Below are positions 1 to 6,688 of a stretch of 64,000 nt of DNA, piece by piece; within the stretch, counting starts at the first letter, position 1; each line of letters begins with the position of its first letter. The stretch is from positions 1-64,000 of the IMG/VR virus record IMGVR_UViG_3300005731_000013. One strand, 5' to 3'. Source of the stretch: a virus. The notes beneath the pieces were generated by a model. The model made no database searches, was not told the origin of the DNA, and saw nothing but the letters and a program-made list of their open reading frames with translations. The translations under genes were made by a program, and so were the position numbers.

Positions 1-54
1 GGTTCTACAATATCATCTGGTTCTACAATATCATCTGGTTCTACAATATCTTGG
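1..54 (-). repeat. 18-bp tandem repeat encoding DDIVEP
   Basis: Three in-frame copies of an 18-bp unit (ggttctacaatatcatct on the plus strand) sit at the window edge; the array may continue to the left. Each copy encodes Asp-Asp-Ile-Val-Glu-Pro in the C-terminal tail of the membrane protein. The copies are nearly identical at the DNA level, suggesting recent slippage. Confidence 0.85.
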
Positions 55-1286
55 ATATTGCCTACATCATCTATATTTACATTATGCATGATTTCGGGTG
101 AGTTGTCAATGTGATCATTACGATTATGTAATAGACTTATTCCTGCCAATACTAACACCACTGCAAGTGGATCAAATACCAACACAATCAAAATAATAAC
201 AAACCGAACTGATTTTTCTAAAACATCATTGTCAGTGTTTCCATATACTAATTCAGCAATATATTTGACAGGACCTACTTCAACTTCAACTTTACGTAAT
301 TTGGTTTCAAATATATATTGTTCTTCATATAATTTGTCAATAGCAATATTTGCATTAGAAATGATTTCTTCTTGCTTTTCAATTTCATTTGAATTATCTT
401 TTGTTGTGATTGTGATCAATTGAGTTCTAAAAGCATCAATTGCCGTTTGTGCTTTTGCTATTTCTTCATTAGCCATAGTTTGCAACTCTTGAATTTTATC
501 ACGGGCAGCATCGACAGTTATATTGTCAGTTGCTTGTAATTGTGAAAGTTTAGCAGTAATATCTGCTTGTCTTGTTTCCAAATTAGTTTTATATAGTTCA
601 ATAGATCTACGAGTCTGTGGACCTAATACCCCATCAACAGTGACTCCTATTAGTGTCTGTAAGCCTCGTATATCATTTGCTCTTGACATTTGTTCAAACT
701 GCTCAGTTCGTTCTCTAATCAATGTCAGCTCGTCATCTAACGGTTGCAATAATTTTAATTCTTGATTAATAATATTATTTTGTGTTTGGATATCAGTTGC
801 CAATCGTTCTTCAATTGATGATATAATACGTTCTTGTGAATCAATCCTAGATTGAATATTTTCGTCTGTTTTTGAAACCGTTGTTTCAAAACCATCGATT
901 ATTGCTGTGGCACGGGTAATGATTTGTTTTTGTCGTATAATATTATCTTCAACTCGTTCAATTTTTGCTATCAAATCGCTGCCACCTGCACTTTGCTCAA
1001 TATATGCACGAGATAAAAATCCAAAAATGCCCATACTAGTGATAAACATCAAAATAATAGTGGCGATAGTCAAATATGACTTCATCAAAATCGATGCAGT
1101 ATCCCAATAACTATGCAACCAAATAGCAGTTGTTACTTTGGCGATCTCTAATGAAGAACCCATAATAATAACTGGAACCACCGCGGCTGCAAACAATGCT
1201 GTCAAACCGATAATACTATAATATGCTGCTACTACGCTTACCGTCAACGCAACAATTATTGTCCATATACCAAAAATAAATTTCAT
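1..1286 (-). CDS. Coiled-coil membrane protein, C-terminus cut by window edge
   Basis: An open frame runs from an ATG at 1286 to the left edge without a stop, about 428 codons. The start overlaps the stop of the upstream SNase-like gene. Two or three hydrophobic segments occur in the first 90 residues, then a long charged coiled-coil region (about 105-330), then another hydrophobic segment (about 355-385) before an acidic tail with the repeat DDIVEP. A short stretch reading GVTVDGVLGPQTRRSIELY, inside the coiled coil, resembles a peptidoglycan-binding-like motif. It is probably an inner-membrane protein. Large membrane proteins of this type recur in aquatic T4-like phages, but I assign no function. 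Confidence 0.75.
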   Translation of the reverse strand, partial: MKFIFGIWTIIVALTVSVVAAYYSIIGLTALFAAAVVPVIIMGSSLEIAKVTTAIWLHSYWDTASILMKSYLTIATIILMFITSMGIFGFLSRAYIEQSAGGSDLIAKIERVEDNIIRQKQIITRATAIIDGFETTVSKTDENIQSRIDSQERIISSIEERLATDIQTQNNIINQELKLLQPLDDELTLIRERTEQFEQMSRANDIRGLQTLIGVTVDGVLGPQTRRSIELYKTNLETRQADITAKLSQLQATDNITVDAARDKIQELQTMANEEIAKAQTAIDAFRTQLITITTKDNSNEIEKQEEIISNANIAIDKLYEEQYIFETKLRKVEVEVGPVKYIAELVYGNTDNDVLEKSVRFVIILIVLVFDPLAVVLVLAGISLLHNRNDHIDNSPEIMHNVNIDDVGNIQDIVEPDDIVEPDDIVE

Positions 1287-1591
1287 GAGTTAAATTTTTT
1301 AGCAATACCTAGACCAACTAATTGATCGCATATATCAATCAAATTTCCGTCATCATCAATTTTGAAAACATGCCCTAGGACTCGCCCGACCTTTCCTCTT
1401 TTATTATAAACAGTCCGACAAACAAATTCCTTAGGAATATTTTTGACCAAAGCTGCCTTTGTTTCTTCTGTATCATTAATGCCAAATAGCCTGATTTTTT
1501 GTTTGATAACAATATTGAAGCCTAAATCAATATCAGCCTCAATAGTATTGCCATTGATAACTCGTATCAATTGACATGAATATTCATACAT
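1283..1591 (-). CDS. Staphylococcal nuclease-like (SNase fold) protein
   Basis: This 102-residue protein has the layout of an SNase/thermonuclease domain: a beta strand ending in VINGNTIEADIDLGF, then IRLFGINDTEE, which matches the RL.GI..PE core of the family, and a C-terminal LVGLGIAKK strand. The usual Arg/Glu catalytic residues are only partly visible, so activity is uncertain. SNase-like proteins are common in cyanophages. A late-promoter-like box lies about 30 bp upstream, and the stop overlaps the start of the membrane protein gene, so the two are probably cotranscribed. Confidence 0.7.
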   Translation of the reverse strand: MYEYSCQLIRVINGNTIEADIDLGFNIVIKQKIRLFGINDTEETKAALVKNIPKEFVCRTVYNKRGKVGRVLGHVFKIDDDGNLIDICDQLVGLGIAKKFNS

Positions 1592-1617
1592 TTATGTAAA
1601 CCTTTTAATTATGTGTT

Positions 1618-1626
1618 ATGTTAAAT
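1618..1626 (-). promoter_or_regulatory. Late-promoter-like box GATAAATAT
   Basis: The minus strand reads GATAAATATTTA a short distance upstream of the SNase-like gene. It resembles the T4 late promoter TATAAATA and recurs before many structural genes in this window. Confidence 0.5.
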
Positions 1627-1687
1627 ATTTATCCCGCCTACAAAGAATGCAGACGGGATCACAAGTTTACTTATTGTATTGAAATAT

Positions 1688-2254
1688 TTAGGGTTTATAG
1701 AACAAATGGGCACCTACCTTTGCACGTTTCACAAATTGTGCCGCCCAATTTGGTGTTACATATGCTGCATGATAATATGTGCTGCCATACGTGTTATCAT
1801 GATGATCAGTATACACGATTTTATGAGCGATTTGCATCGCATTTTCCCAGGACCGCTGTTCAGTAATATTTCCATTTTGTGCTGGAATATCACTTTTCCC
1901 ATCACAATAATAGCTAAATTGACATTTGTTGCGACGAATTGGCGAGCCATCCATCGGGCCTTGATGCACTACTCCACACAGAGTATTTGGAAATTTGGGC
2001 GAAATCTTGCGATTATATATCACATTGCCGACAGCTTGCATCCCAGCAATTGGTTGGTTCCGGCTTTCCCAATAAACGGCTTCAGCCAAACAATAAACAT
2101 CTTCAACAGTTTTTGGTCTAATGACAGGACGAATAATATTCGGTTCTTCATTGATTTCAGTAATTTCAATTGGAGATTCGTGTGGGGCATTAGGATATAT
2201 CACACCAATTGTTATAATAAACATAATTTGCAAAATAAAAAATGTTGTTCGCAT
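1688..2254 (-). CDS. Cell wall hydrolase, SleB/Hydrolase_2 family (probable endolysin)
   Basis: This 188-residue protein begins with a hydrophobic segment (residues 4-20, a signal anchor or SAR-type signal). It then carries the SleB-type signature: LAEAVYWESRNQPIAGMQAV followed by GNVIYNR, the probable catalytic Glu being in the YWESR motif. The conserved YYCDGKSD and YYHAAYVTPNWA blocks follow. Hydrolases of this family cut peptidoglycan glycan strands. The N-terminal membrane segment suggests Sec export, so a dedicated holin may not be needed. It has its own upstream sigma70-like promoter. I am confident of the family, less of its being the main lysis enzyme. Confidence 0.85.
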   Translation of the reverse strand: MRTTFFILQIMFIITIGVIYPNAPHESPIEITEINEEPNIIRPVIRPKTVEDVYCLAEAVYWESRNQPIAGMQAVGNVIYNRKISPKFPNTLCGVVHQGPMDGSPIRRNKCQFSYYCDGKSDIPAQNGNITEQRSWENAMQIAHKIVYTDHHDNTYGSTYYHAAYVTPNWAAQFVKRAKVGAHLFYKP

Positions 2255-2287
2255 AATTGTATCCTTGTTTGATTATTAGCTATTAAA

Positions 2288-2316
2288 TGTATATTACAAA
2301 TAAAATGTATAATCAA
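2288..2316 (-). promoter_or_regulatory. sigma70-like promoter for the cell wall hydrolase
   Basis: The minus strand has TTGATT, 17 bp, TATACA, about 35 bp upstream of the hydrolase start. The spacing is ideal but both boxes are imperfect. Confidence 0.45.
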
Positions 2317-2363
2317 TCAATATGTATTGCTTTTATACTATGTGGCATATTTACAATACTATT

Positions 2364-2699
2364 TCAAATGTCATTCTTTCTAAAATTCAAATAATTGTTC
2401 AAGTAAGATTCAATATTATGTTTGCCAATTGGATTTTGTGAATGAACATAAAAGGTAAAATCATATGGAATTTGAAAATCAGTATCACCTCCCATATCCA
2501 AATCTACAATAAATTTTGCAATGTCATATCCTGTTATCTTTTCACAAGCCAAATCATGATCAAAACTAATATGCCCAGGCATGCCATGCAGCCTAATCAA
2601 CATCAATACATCTTCCCAATCACGAGCAATGACCCAATTTCGTCCATCATTCCTAGGTGGAGCTCGCTCGTCATCAATGAATAAACTATAACGTGTCAT
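2364..2699 (-). CDS. Cyclic-phosphate-processing receiver (cREC)-like protein
   Basis: This 111-residue protein carries the cREC pattern: LFIDDERAPP near the N-terminus, WVIARDWEDVL, HISFDHDLA (the receiver-like Asp region), TGYDIAKFIV, and FYVHSQNPIGKHNIESYL at the end. cREC domains are receiver-fold proteins without a partner kinase and have been proposed to process cyclic phosphates on RNA ends or nucleotides. A role in phage RNA repair or NAD metabolism is inference. It lies among small early genes. Confidence 0.7.
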   Translation of the reverse strand: MTRYSLFIDDERAPPRNDGRNWVIARDWEDVLMLIRLHGMPGHISFDHDLACEKITGYDIAKFIVDLDMGGDTDFQIPYDFTFYVHSQNPIGKHNIESYLNNYLNFRKNDI

Positions 2700-2711
2700 G
2701 ATGATTCCTAA

Positions 2712-2912
2712 CTAATTATTCAAAACAACATCTTTCAATTTCTGAAATGTTTCGACATCATACCCTAACATTAATCGAAACATTTCCAATGCTTCTGTTG
2801 CAGTATTCCCACCATACACCGCGTCATCTGATTCAGCCCAGACAAGAAATGACATTATTGTAATTAACATATCAGACATTGCTGGCATTTGCTTAGCTTC
2901 AGAAGTATCCAT
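2712..2912 (-). CDS. Small hypothetical protein (66 aa)
   Basis: I do not recognise this acidic 66-residue protein. It has a hydrophobic stretch (MLITIMSFLVW, about residues 15-25), possibly a buried helix rather than a membrane segment. Its start overlaps the stop of the upstream 100-residue gene, so the two are translationally coupled and probably expressed from the early promoter at 3259-3287. Confidence 0.6.
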   Translation of the reverse strand: MDTSEAKQMPAMSDMLITIMSFLVWAESDDAVYGGNTATEALEMFRLMLGYDVETFQKLKDVVLNN

Positions 2913-3214
2913 CAGCTGTCTACTTCAGGGAACAACATTGTGACATGTTCAAATGCATTAGCAATTTGTTTTGGAGTCCAATATTCATTGACAATGTTTT
3001 CCGGCAACATATTGCCTTGCATAGCAACTGTATCCTTTGCTACATTGAATAGTTGGCGTTTATTAAGATTTTTGAAATCGGCCAATGAACGAGGAGCGGG
3101 TTTATGAAATTGTGGGTTTGCAAGAGCAAACATTGCAATTTCACGGACTCCCATTGGGACTACTACTTTGGCTAGAAGACGGCGATTACCGTCTTCACAT
3201 ACTGTTGAACGCAT
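2912..3214 (-). CDS. Hypothetical early protein (100 aa)
   Basis: The ATG at 3214 is preceded by AAGGAATGGACC; a longer frame to 3280 would run back through the promoter, so it is rejected. The protein starts MRSTVCEDGNRR and has a basic, mainly helical N-terminal half. No known domain is visible. The upstream region has an excellent sigma70 promoter, so this is probably the first gene of a short early unit. Confidence 0.6.
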   Translation of the reverse strand: MRSTVCEDGNRRLLAKVVVPMGVREIAMFALANPQFHKPAPRSLADFKNLNKRQLFNVAKDTVAMQGNMLPENIVNEYWTPKQIANAFEHVTMLFPEVDS

Positions 3215-3258
3215 GGTCCATTCCTTATATAACTCATATTTACATTGTGTATAAGTTA

Positions 3259-3287
3259 TATATAAAGTAAAAACTACCACTTGTCAA
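3259..3287 (-). promoter_or_regulatory. sigma70-like early promoter
   Basis: The minus strand has TTGACA, 17 bp, TATATA, about 45 bp upstream of the start at 3214. It is one of the best matches to the bacterial consensus in the window. Confidence 0.75.
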
Positions 3288-3300
3288 CCATAAAATGTTA

Positions 3301-5007
3301 CTAGGCTTCAACAATATCCATAGATATATTCCAATTAACATCATGCCCATCATCGCCTTGTATTTGAATTCGAAATTCAGTATCGGCAACAACATCTAAT
3401 AAAATATCATAGTTTTCTGTTGCAACTGTATCATTAAATATAACCTTATTGTCGTCAGTTCCTAGAATAGATACTGTCCCATTATTATTACTAATTAATC
3501 CAGATACTGTTATAGCCGTAACATTATTTGAAACTACATTATTTGCAATACCTTTTATTGTAAAAAACCACGATTTGTTATTATCTGGTGTTTGGCGGGA
3601 ATCATTGAACATCACTTCGACTAAGGATGATGACGCCGTTTGAACGCTTTTTGTAAATTCAGTTGGCGCATTATTAATCGCATCATAATCAGAAAGTGTG
3701 CTTGTATCATTTCCATTATTAATATACATTATCTGTTGATCTGATCGCCAAACCATTTGTCCTTCTGTCGTATTCAACAATAATTGAGCGGCATCAGAAT
3801 CAACAATAATAGCAACTGCACCATCAACATTTGTAATATTAGTAACATCGTTAACAACTGTATTACTTGTGGCATTTTGTGCTTGGGTGACTGGATTCGT
3901 TGAAATACCTCCAGCATTATATCCTGGTTGATCAATTTCACCAGGAGTCGTTCCATTACTTGTTGTCTGTGCTTCTTGTGACACAACAGTTTGATATCCA
4001 ATTATTTCATTACAATAATTGTAAATAGGGACTTGTTCTGAAATTTCAGGTGTCGGGTCTGGTGTTCGACGTAGAATGCGAAGCAAATCTTCATCTACAA
4101 ATAATTCAAAAATATTATTATAAACTACACCATTGTTATCAACAACTTGATAACTACCTAATTGTTGGTAAGCAGACCATAATGCGCTACCATTTCTAGA
4201 AGCACCTTGAATTCCTTCATCATTTGAATTATATAACGTTCCAAGACCTGTATATGTGGTTCTTGGGGTTTCGGCCAATTCTGAGCCACCAGTATCATAT
4301 ACACTGACCACATTTGTTTCTCGGTCAATCAATGATTCAATATCTGTTACAATTTCATCAATTTGAATGGTAATTGATTCAATTACAATACTATTAAGTT
4401 GGCCTGCAACAATATCGTCATAATTTTCACAAATGGTTTTAAATAACCCTTCACTATATATCCCGCAGTTGAATTCGCCATCAATCAAGCAGCCACTTAT
4501 TTGATCAGGGATTATTGTGCCAATTTTATTAATAATGTCCATTCCAGCGCCTAGAAAACTCTCCATGGCACTTTCTAATACATTTGGAATTTGTACTGGA
4601 TCTATTGGGGCGGAACAAAAATTAATCATATTAGCTATATTCGTGATTTCACCTAGAATATTATTGATTCGCCCTAACACTTGATCCAATTTTAGATGAT
4701 CTAGAAATTGGTCAAAAGCATCATCAAGTTCTTGTAATTTATCATAAAGTGCATCTTGAAGCGTATTAATTTTTAATAATTCTTTGAGATTTAATGATAA
4801 ACAAATTTGTGTGTTTGGCAACATTAAACCGCGGCCTGCCATTAGACTACAAATAATTTCTTTTAAATTAAAATCAAGTTCAGCACTTACTACTAATCTA
4901 CTTATATCAGCAACAGATCCTGTCAATTGTGCATTGACTGAATTTTGTGATTGTAAATATTCGCTTGCATCTGACAAGCCGTTTGGAAAATCTGTAAAAT
5001 CTGTCAT
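3301..5007 (-). CDS. Large virion structural protein (568 aa), probably tail or baseplate
   Basis: The protein begins MTDFTDFPNGLSD. A helical N-terminal third (to about residue 210) is followed by Asn/Thr/Val-rich beta-type sequence with a low-complexity linker (about 360-400). There is no signal peptide or enzyme motif. It follows the PAAR-lysozyme spike gene with a 1-bp gap, so it is probably made with it. Proteins of this kind accompany tail-spike genes in aquatic T4-like phages, so a tail or baseplate component is likely, but the exact role is unknown. Confidence 0.6.
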   Translation of the reverse strand: MTDFTDFPNGLSDASEYLQSQNSVNAQLTGSVADISRLVVSAELDFNLKEIICSLMAGRGLMLPNTQICLSLNLKELLKINTLQDALYDKLQELDDAFDQFLDHLKLDQVLGRINNILGEITNIANMINFCSAPIDPVQIPNVLESAMESFLGAGMDIINKIGTIIPDQISGCLIDGEFNCGIYSEGLFKTICENYDDIVAGQLNSIVIESITIQIDEIVTDIESLIDRETNVVSVYDTGGSELAETPRTTYTGLGTLYNSNDEGIQGASRNGSALWSAYQQLGSYQVVDNNGVVYNNIFELFVDEDLLRILRRTPDPTPEISEQVPIYNYCNEIIGYQTVVSQEAQTTSNGTTPGEIDQPGYNAGGISTNPVTQAQNATSNTVVNDVTNITNVDGAVAIIVDSDAAQLLLNTTEGQMVWRSDQQIMYINNGNDTSTLSDYDAINNAPTEFTKSVQTASSSLVEVMFNDSRQTPDNNKSWFFTIKGIANNVVSNNVTAITVSGLISNNNGTVSILGTDDNKVIFNDTVATENYDILLDVVADTEFRIQIQGDDGHDVNWNISMDIVEA

Positions 5008-5008
5008 A

Positions 5009-5962
5009 TTATGAATTATTCGTTAAAATTCGACCAGCGTCGGCTGCTCGTTGTTGTGTCTCGCCACCTTGTATTCCAAGTTCATATCCTCTATAACGTT
5101 CATATGTACTAAATGCAACCGCAGCATCTGACGCAGTAGATGCATTTTGGAGATTATTATAGGCAGTGCTTTCACTGCCGCCGCCATAATCACCTGTCCC
5201 TCGCAATTCATGATCAACAAATGAAAGTTGGGTGTTAAAATCGCGATAATCAGTTCCTTGAGCGGCAGCATATCCTTGGAGATTCGTCAACCTATCCCTA
5301 TTCCATTGTGCTATACCTTCACTATCTCTGCCTAAACCAGCATCATTTGGATTTACGGCGGTCGGATCTAATGCACTTTCATTCACCAAATTACCAACAA
5401 TACCCGCAGCTTGCTCTGGAGTATAACCTTGTGAGATAAAATAATTATAAGCTTGCTGTTCACGATCTGTTACATCACCAGGGGCAGGGGTGATTTCACC
5501 CCCAGCGCTTGGATCAGCTGCTGCATTGGCTGCACGAACTGCGGCTTCTTCTTCTGACGCTGATGCAGATGATTGTGAATTTGGATCAGGATACAAATCA
5601 TCACCTGATGGATCTGATATCGTTTCGTCTGAACTCCCTGTCAGGCCGCCGCCGCCATTTCCCGCACCTCCTGCAAACACATTGCCTGACGCGCCAGATG
5701 CTACAGGGTTGCAATGCGGAGGGCCAATAACAGGACAAAGGAGATCTGGATCAGCAGAACTCCCTTTTAATACTACTTTCTTGCCATTAACATATATTGT
5801 TCCTGGATTGAGTGATGCATGTAATTTACCTTCACCATGCGTATTAGTATCACCTTCAACACTTATTAAAAGTCCATTTACATATACTGTGCCCTGCCCG
5901 ATGACAGTAGTTTGGGCACCACATGTTCTTAAATCTGTATTACGGTGGATTGGTAAATTCAT
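5009..5962 (-). CDS. PAAR-repeat spike tip fused to a tail lysozyme domain
   Basis: Residues 1-70 form a PAAR-type tip: IHRNTDLRTCGAQT, then repeated VNGLLISVEGDTNTHGEG and YVNGKKVVLKG strands. A Gly/Ser/Asp-rich linker follows (about 85-160). Residues 165-315 match the phage tail lysozyme family (Phage_lysozyme2): YNYFISQGYTPEQAAGIVGN, then NESALDPTAVN and GIAQWNRDRL. PAAR proteins cap the membrane-piercing spike, and here the cap carries its own peptidoglycan hydrolase. In T4 these jobs belong to separate proteins (gp5.4 and gp5). A late-promoter-like box lies just upstream. Confidence 0.8.
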   Translation of the reverse strand: MNLPIHRNTDLRTCGAQTTVIGQGTVYVNGLLISVEGDTNTHGEGKLHASLNPGTIYVNGKKVVLKGSSADPDLLCPVIGPPHCNPVASGASGNVFAGGAGNGGGGLTGSSDETISDPSGDDLYPDPNSQSSASASEEEAAVRAANAAADPSAGGEITPAPGDVTDREQQAYNYFISQGYTPEQAAGIVGNLVNESALDPTAVNPNDAGLGRDSEGIAQWNRDRLTNLQGYAAAQGTDYRDFNTQLSFVDHELRGTGDYGGGSESTAYNNLQNASTASDAAVAFSTYERYRGYELGIQGGETQQRAADAGRILTNNS

Positions 5963-5975
5963 AACTACTCCTATA

Positions 5976-5984
5976 CAAAGTATT
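5976..5984 (-). promoter_or_regulatory. Late-promoter-like box AATAAATAC
   Basis: The minus strand reads TTAATAAATACTTTG about 15-20 bp upstream of the PAAR-lysozyme start, followed by the ribosome site ATAGGAG. Confidence 0.5.
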
Positions 5985-5986
5985 TA

Positions 5987-6316
5987 TTAAGTAATCAATT
6001 TAGATGTCGATTGTTGAGATAGATCAACACCACTTATTTGTTTGACATAATAATCTGCAAATTTCTTACCTGTTTTGATTACAGTAACAACCGAGTGCAT
6101 TGCAAAAGAAATGTTGCCATCACCTTCATTAAGATATTCAACCGACATAATATAAGGTGCCAGGCCAATTGACCCTTCTCTGGTCGGCACAGGTACAAGT
6201 GGTTTTCGCAACACAATTGATGTCAAACTACTTTCTTTATAATATCCCATGATTTCTTCGCCAGTTGATAATTTTACCGTCACTACGTCATTTTCTTTAA
6301 ATTTTGATTCTAGCAT
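5987..6316 (-). CDS. Small beta-rich (LSm-like) conserved protein
   Basis: The first 25 residues read like an Sm/Hfq-type strand pair (NDVVTVKLSTGEEIMGYY), followed by a second run of strands with LRKPLVPVPTREG and SVVTVIKTGKKFADYYV. The protein is 109 residues. Similar proteins occur in T4-like cyanophages beside tail genes. RNA binding is not shown, and the fold could equally serve as a structural adaptor. Its start abuts the stop of the glutaredoxin gene. Confidence 0.5.
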   Translation of the reverse strand: MLESKFKENDVVTVKLSTGEEIMGYYKESSLTSIVLRKPLVPVPTREGSIGLAPYIMSVEYLNEGDGNISFAMHSVVTVIKTGKKFADYYVKQISGVDLSQQSTSKLIT

Positions 6317-6564
6317 TAATTTTTCCTTGATCCATTATATTGTTCACAAAATATTTCTAATTCATTATATCCACCAACATATTCACCGCGGACTAAAATC
6401 TGTGGTACTGTTTTGGCATCTGGGACAACTTCCAATAACTGTTCCTTTGACCATTCATCTGATGATAGATTTCGTTCCTCGAAAGCAATATCATTTTGTT
6501 TCAATAATTGTTTTGCCATATCACAATATGGACACCCGTTTTTACTCCAAACAACTGTATTCAT
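6316..6564 (-). CDS. Glutaredoxin
   Basis: This 82-residue thioredoxin-fold protein has the classic CPYC dithiol motif at residues 11-14 (WSKNGCPYCDMAK), the cis-Pro loop in TVPQILV, and the GGYNEL glutathione-binding segment. It sits just downstream of the ribonucleotide reductase and probably recycles reductants for dNTP synthesis, although class II enzymes often use thioredoxin instead. Its short spacing to nrdJ, with hairpins between, suggests partial cotranscription. Confidence 0.9.
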   Translation of the reverse strand: MNTVVWSKNGCPYCDMAKQLLKQNDIAFEERNLSSDEWSKEQLLEVVPDAKTVPQILVRGEYVGGYNELEIFCEQYNGSRKN

Positions 6565-6615
6565 TATTTTCCTTAAATTTTATAAACAAAGATCTCGTAA
6601 TCTTTTGATATTTTT

Positions 6616-6643
6616 AATATAAGCAATAAGTCTGCTTATATTA
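6616..6643 (-). terminator. Hairpin upstream of glutaredoxin
   Basis: A perfect stem (TAATATAAGCA paired with TGCTTATATTA) lies between nrdJ and the glutaredoxin gene. It lacks a strong T-tract, so attenuation or processing is as likely as termination. Confidence 0.4.
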
Positions 6644-6650
6644 AGTATAG

Positions 6651-6678
6651 GTATAGAGGAGGTAGACCTCCTCTATAC
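6651..6678 (-). terminator. Very stable hairpin after nrdJ
   Basis: A 13-bp perfect inverted repeat (GTATAGAGGAGGT / ACCTCCTCTATAC) with a 2-base loop sits 10 bp past the nrdJ stop. There is no T-run. It probably acts as terminator, attenuator or 3' mRNA stabiliser. Confidence 0.55.
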
Positions 6679-6688
6679 TTGATTTAGA

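Noticed and set aside
1679-2272. 197-codon plus-strand frame opposite the cell wall hydrolase
   Set aside because: It is the antisense of a clear SleB-type gene, has no ribosome site and no recognisable protein features.
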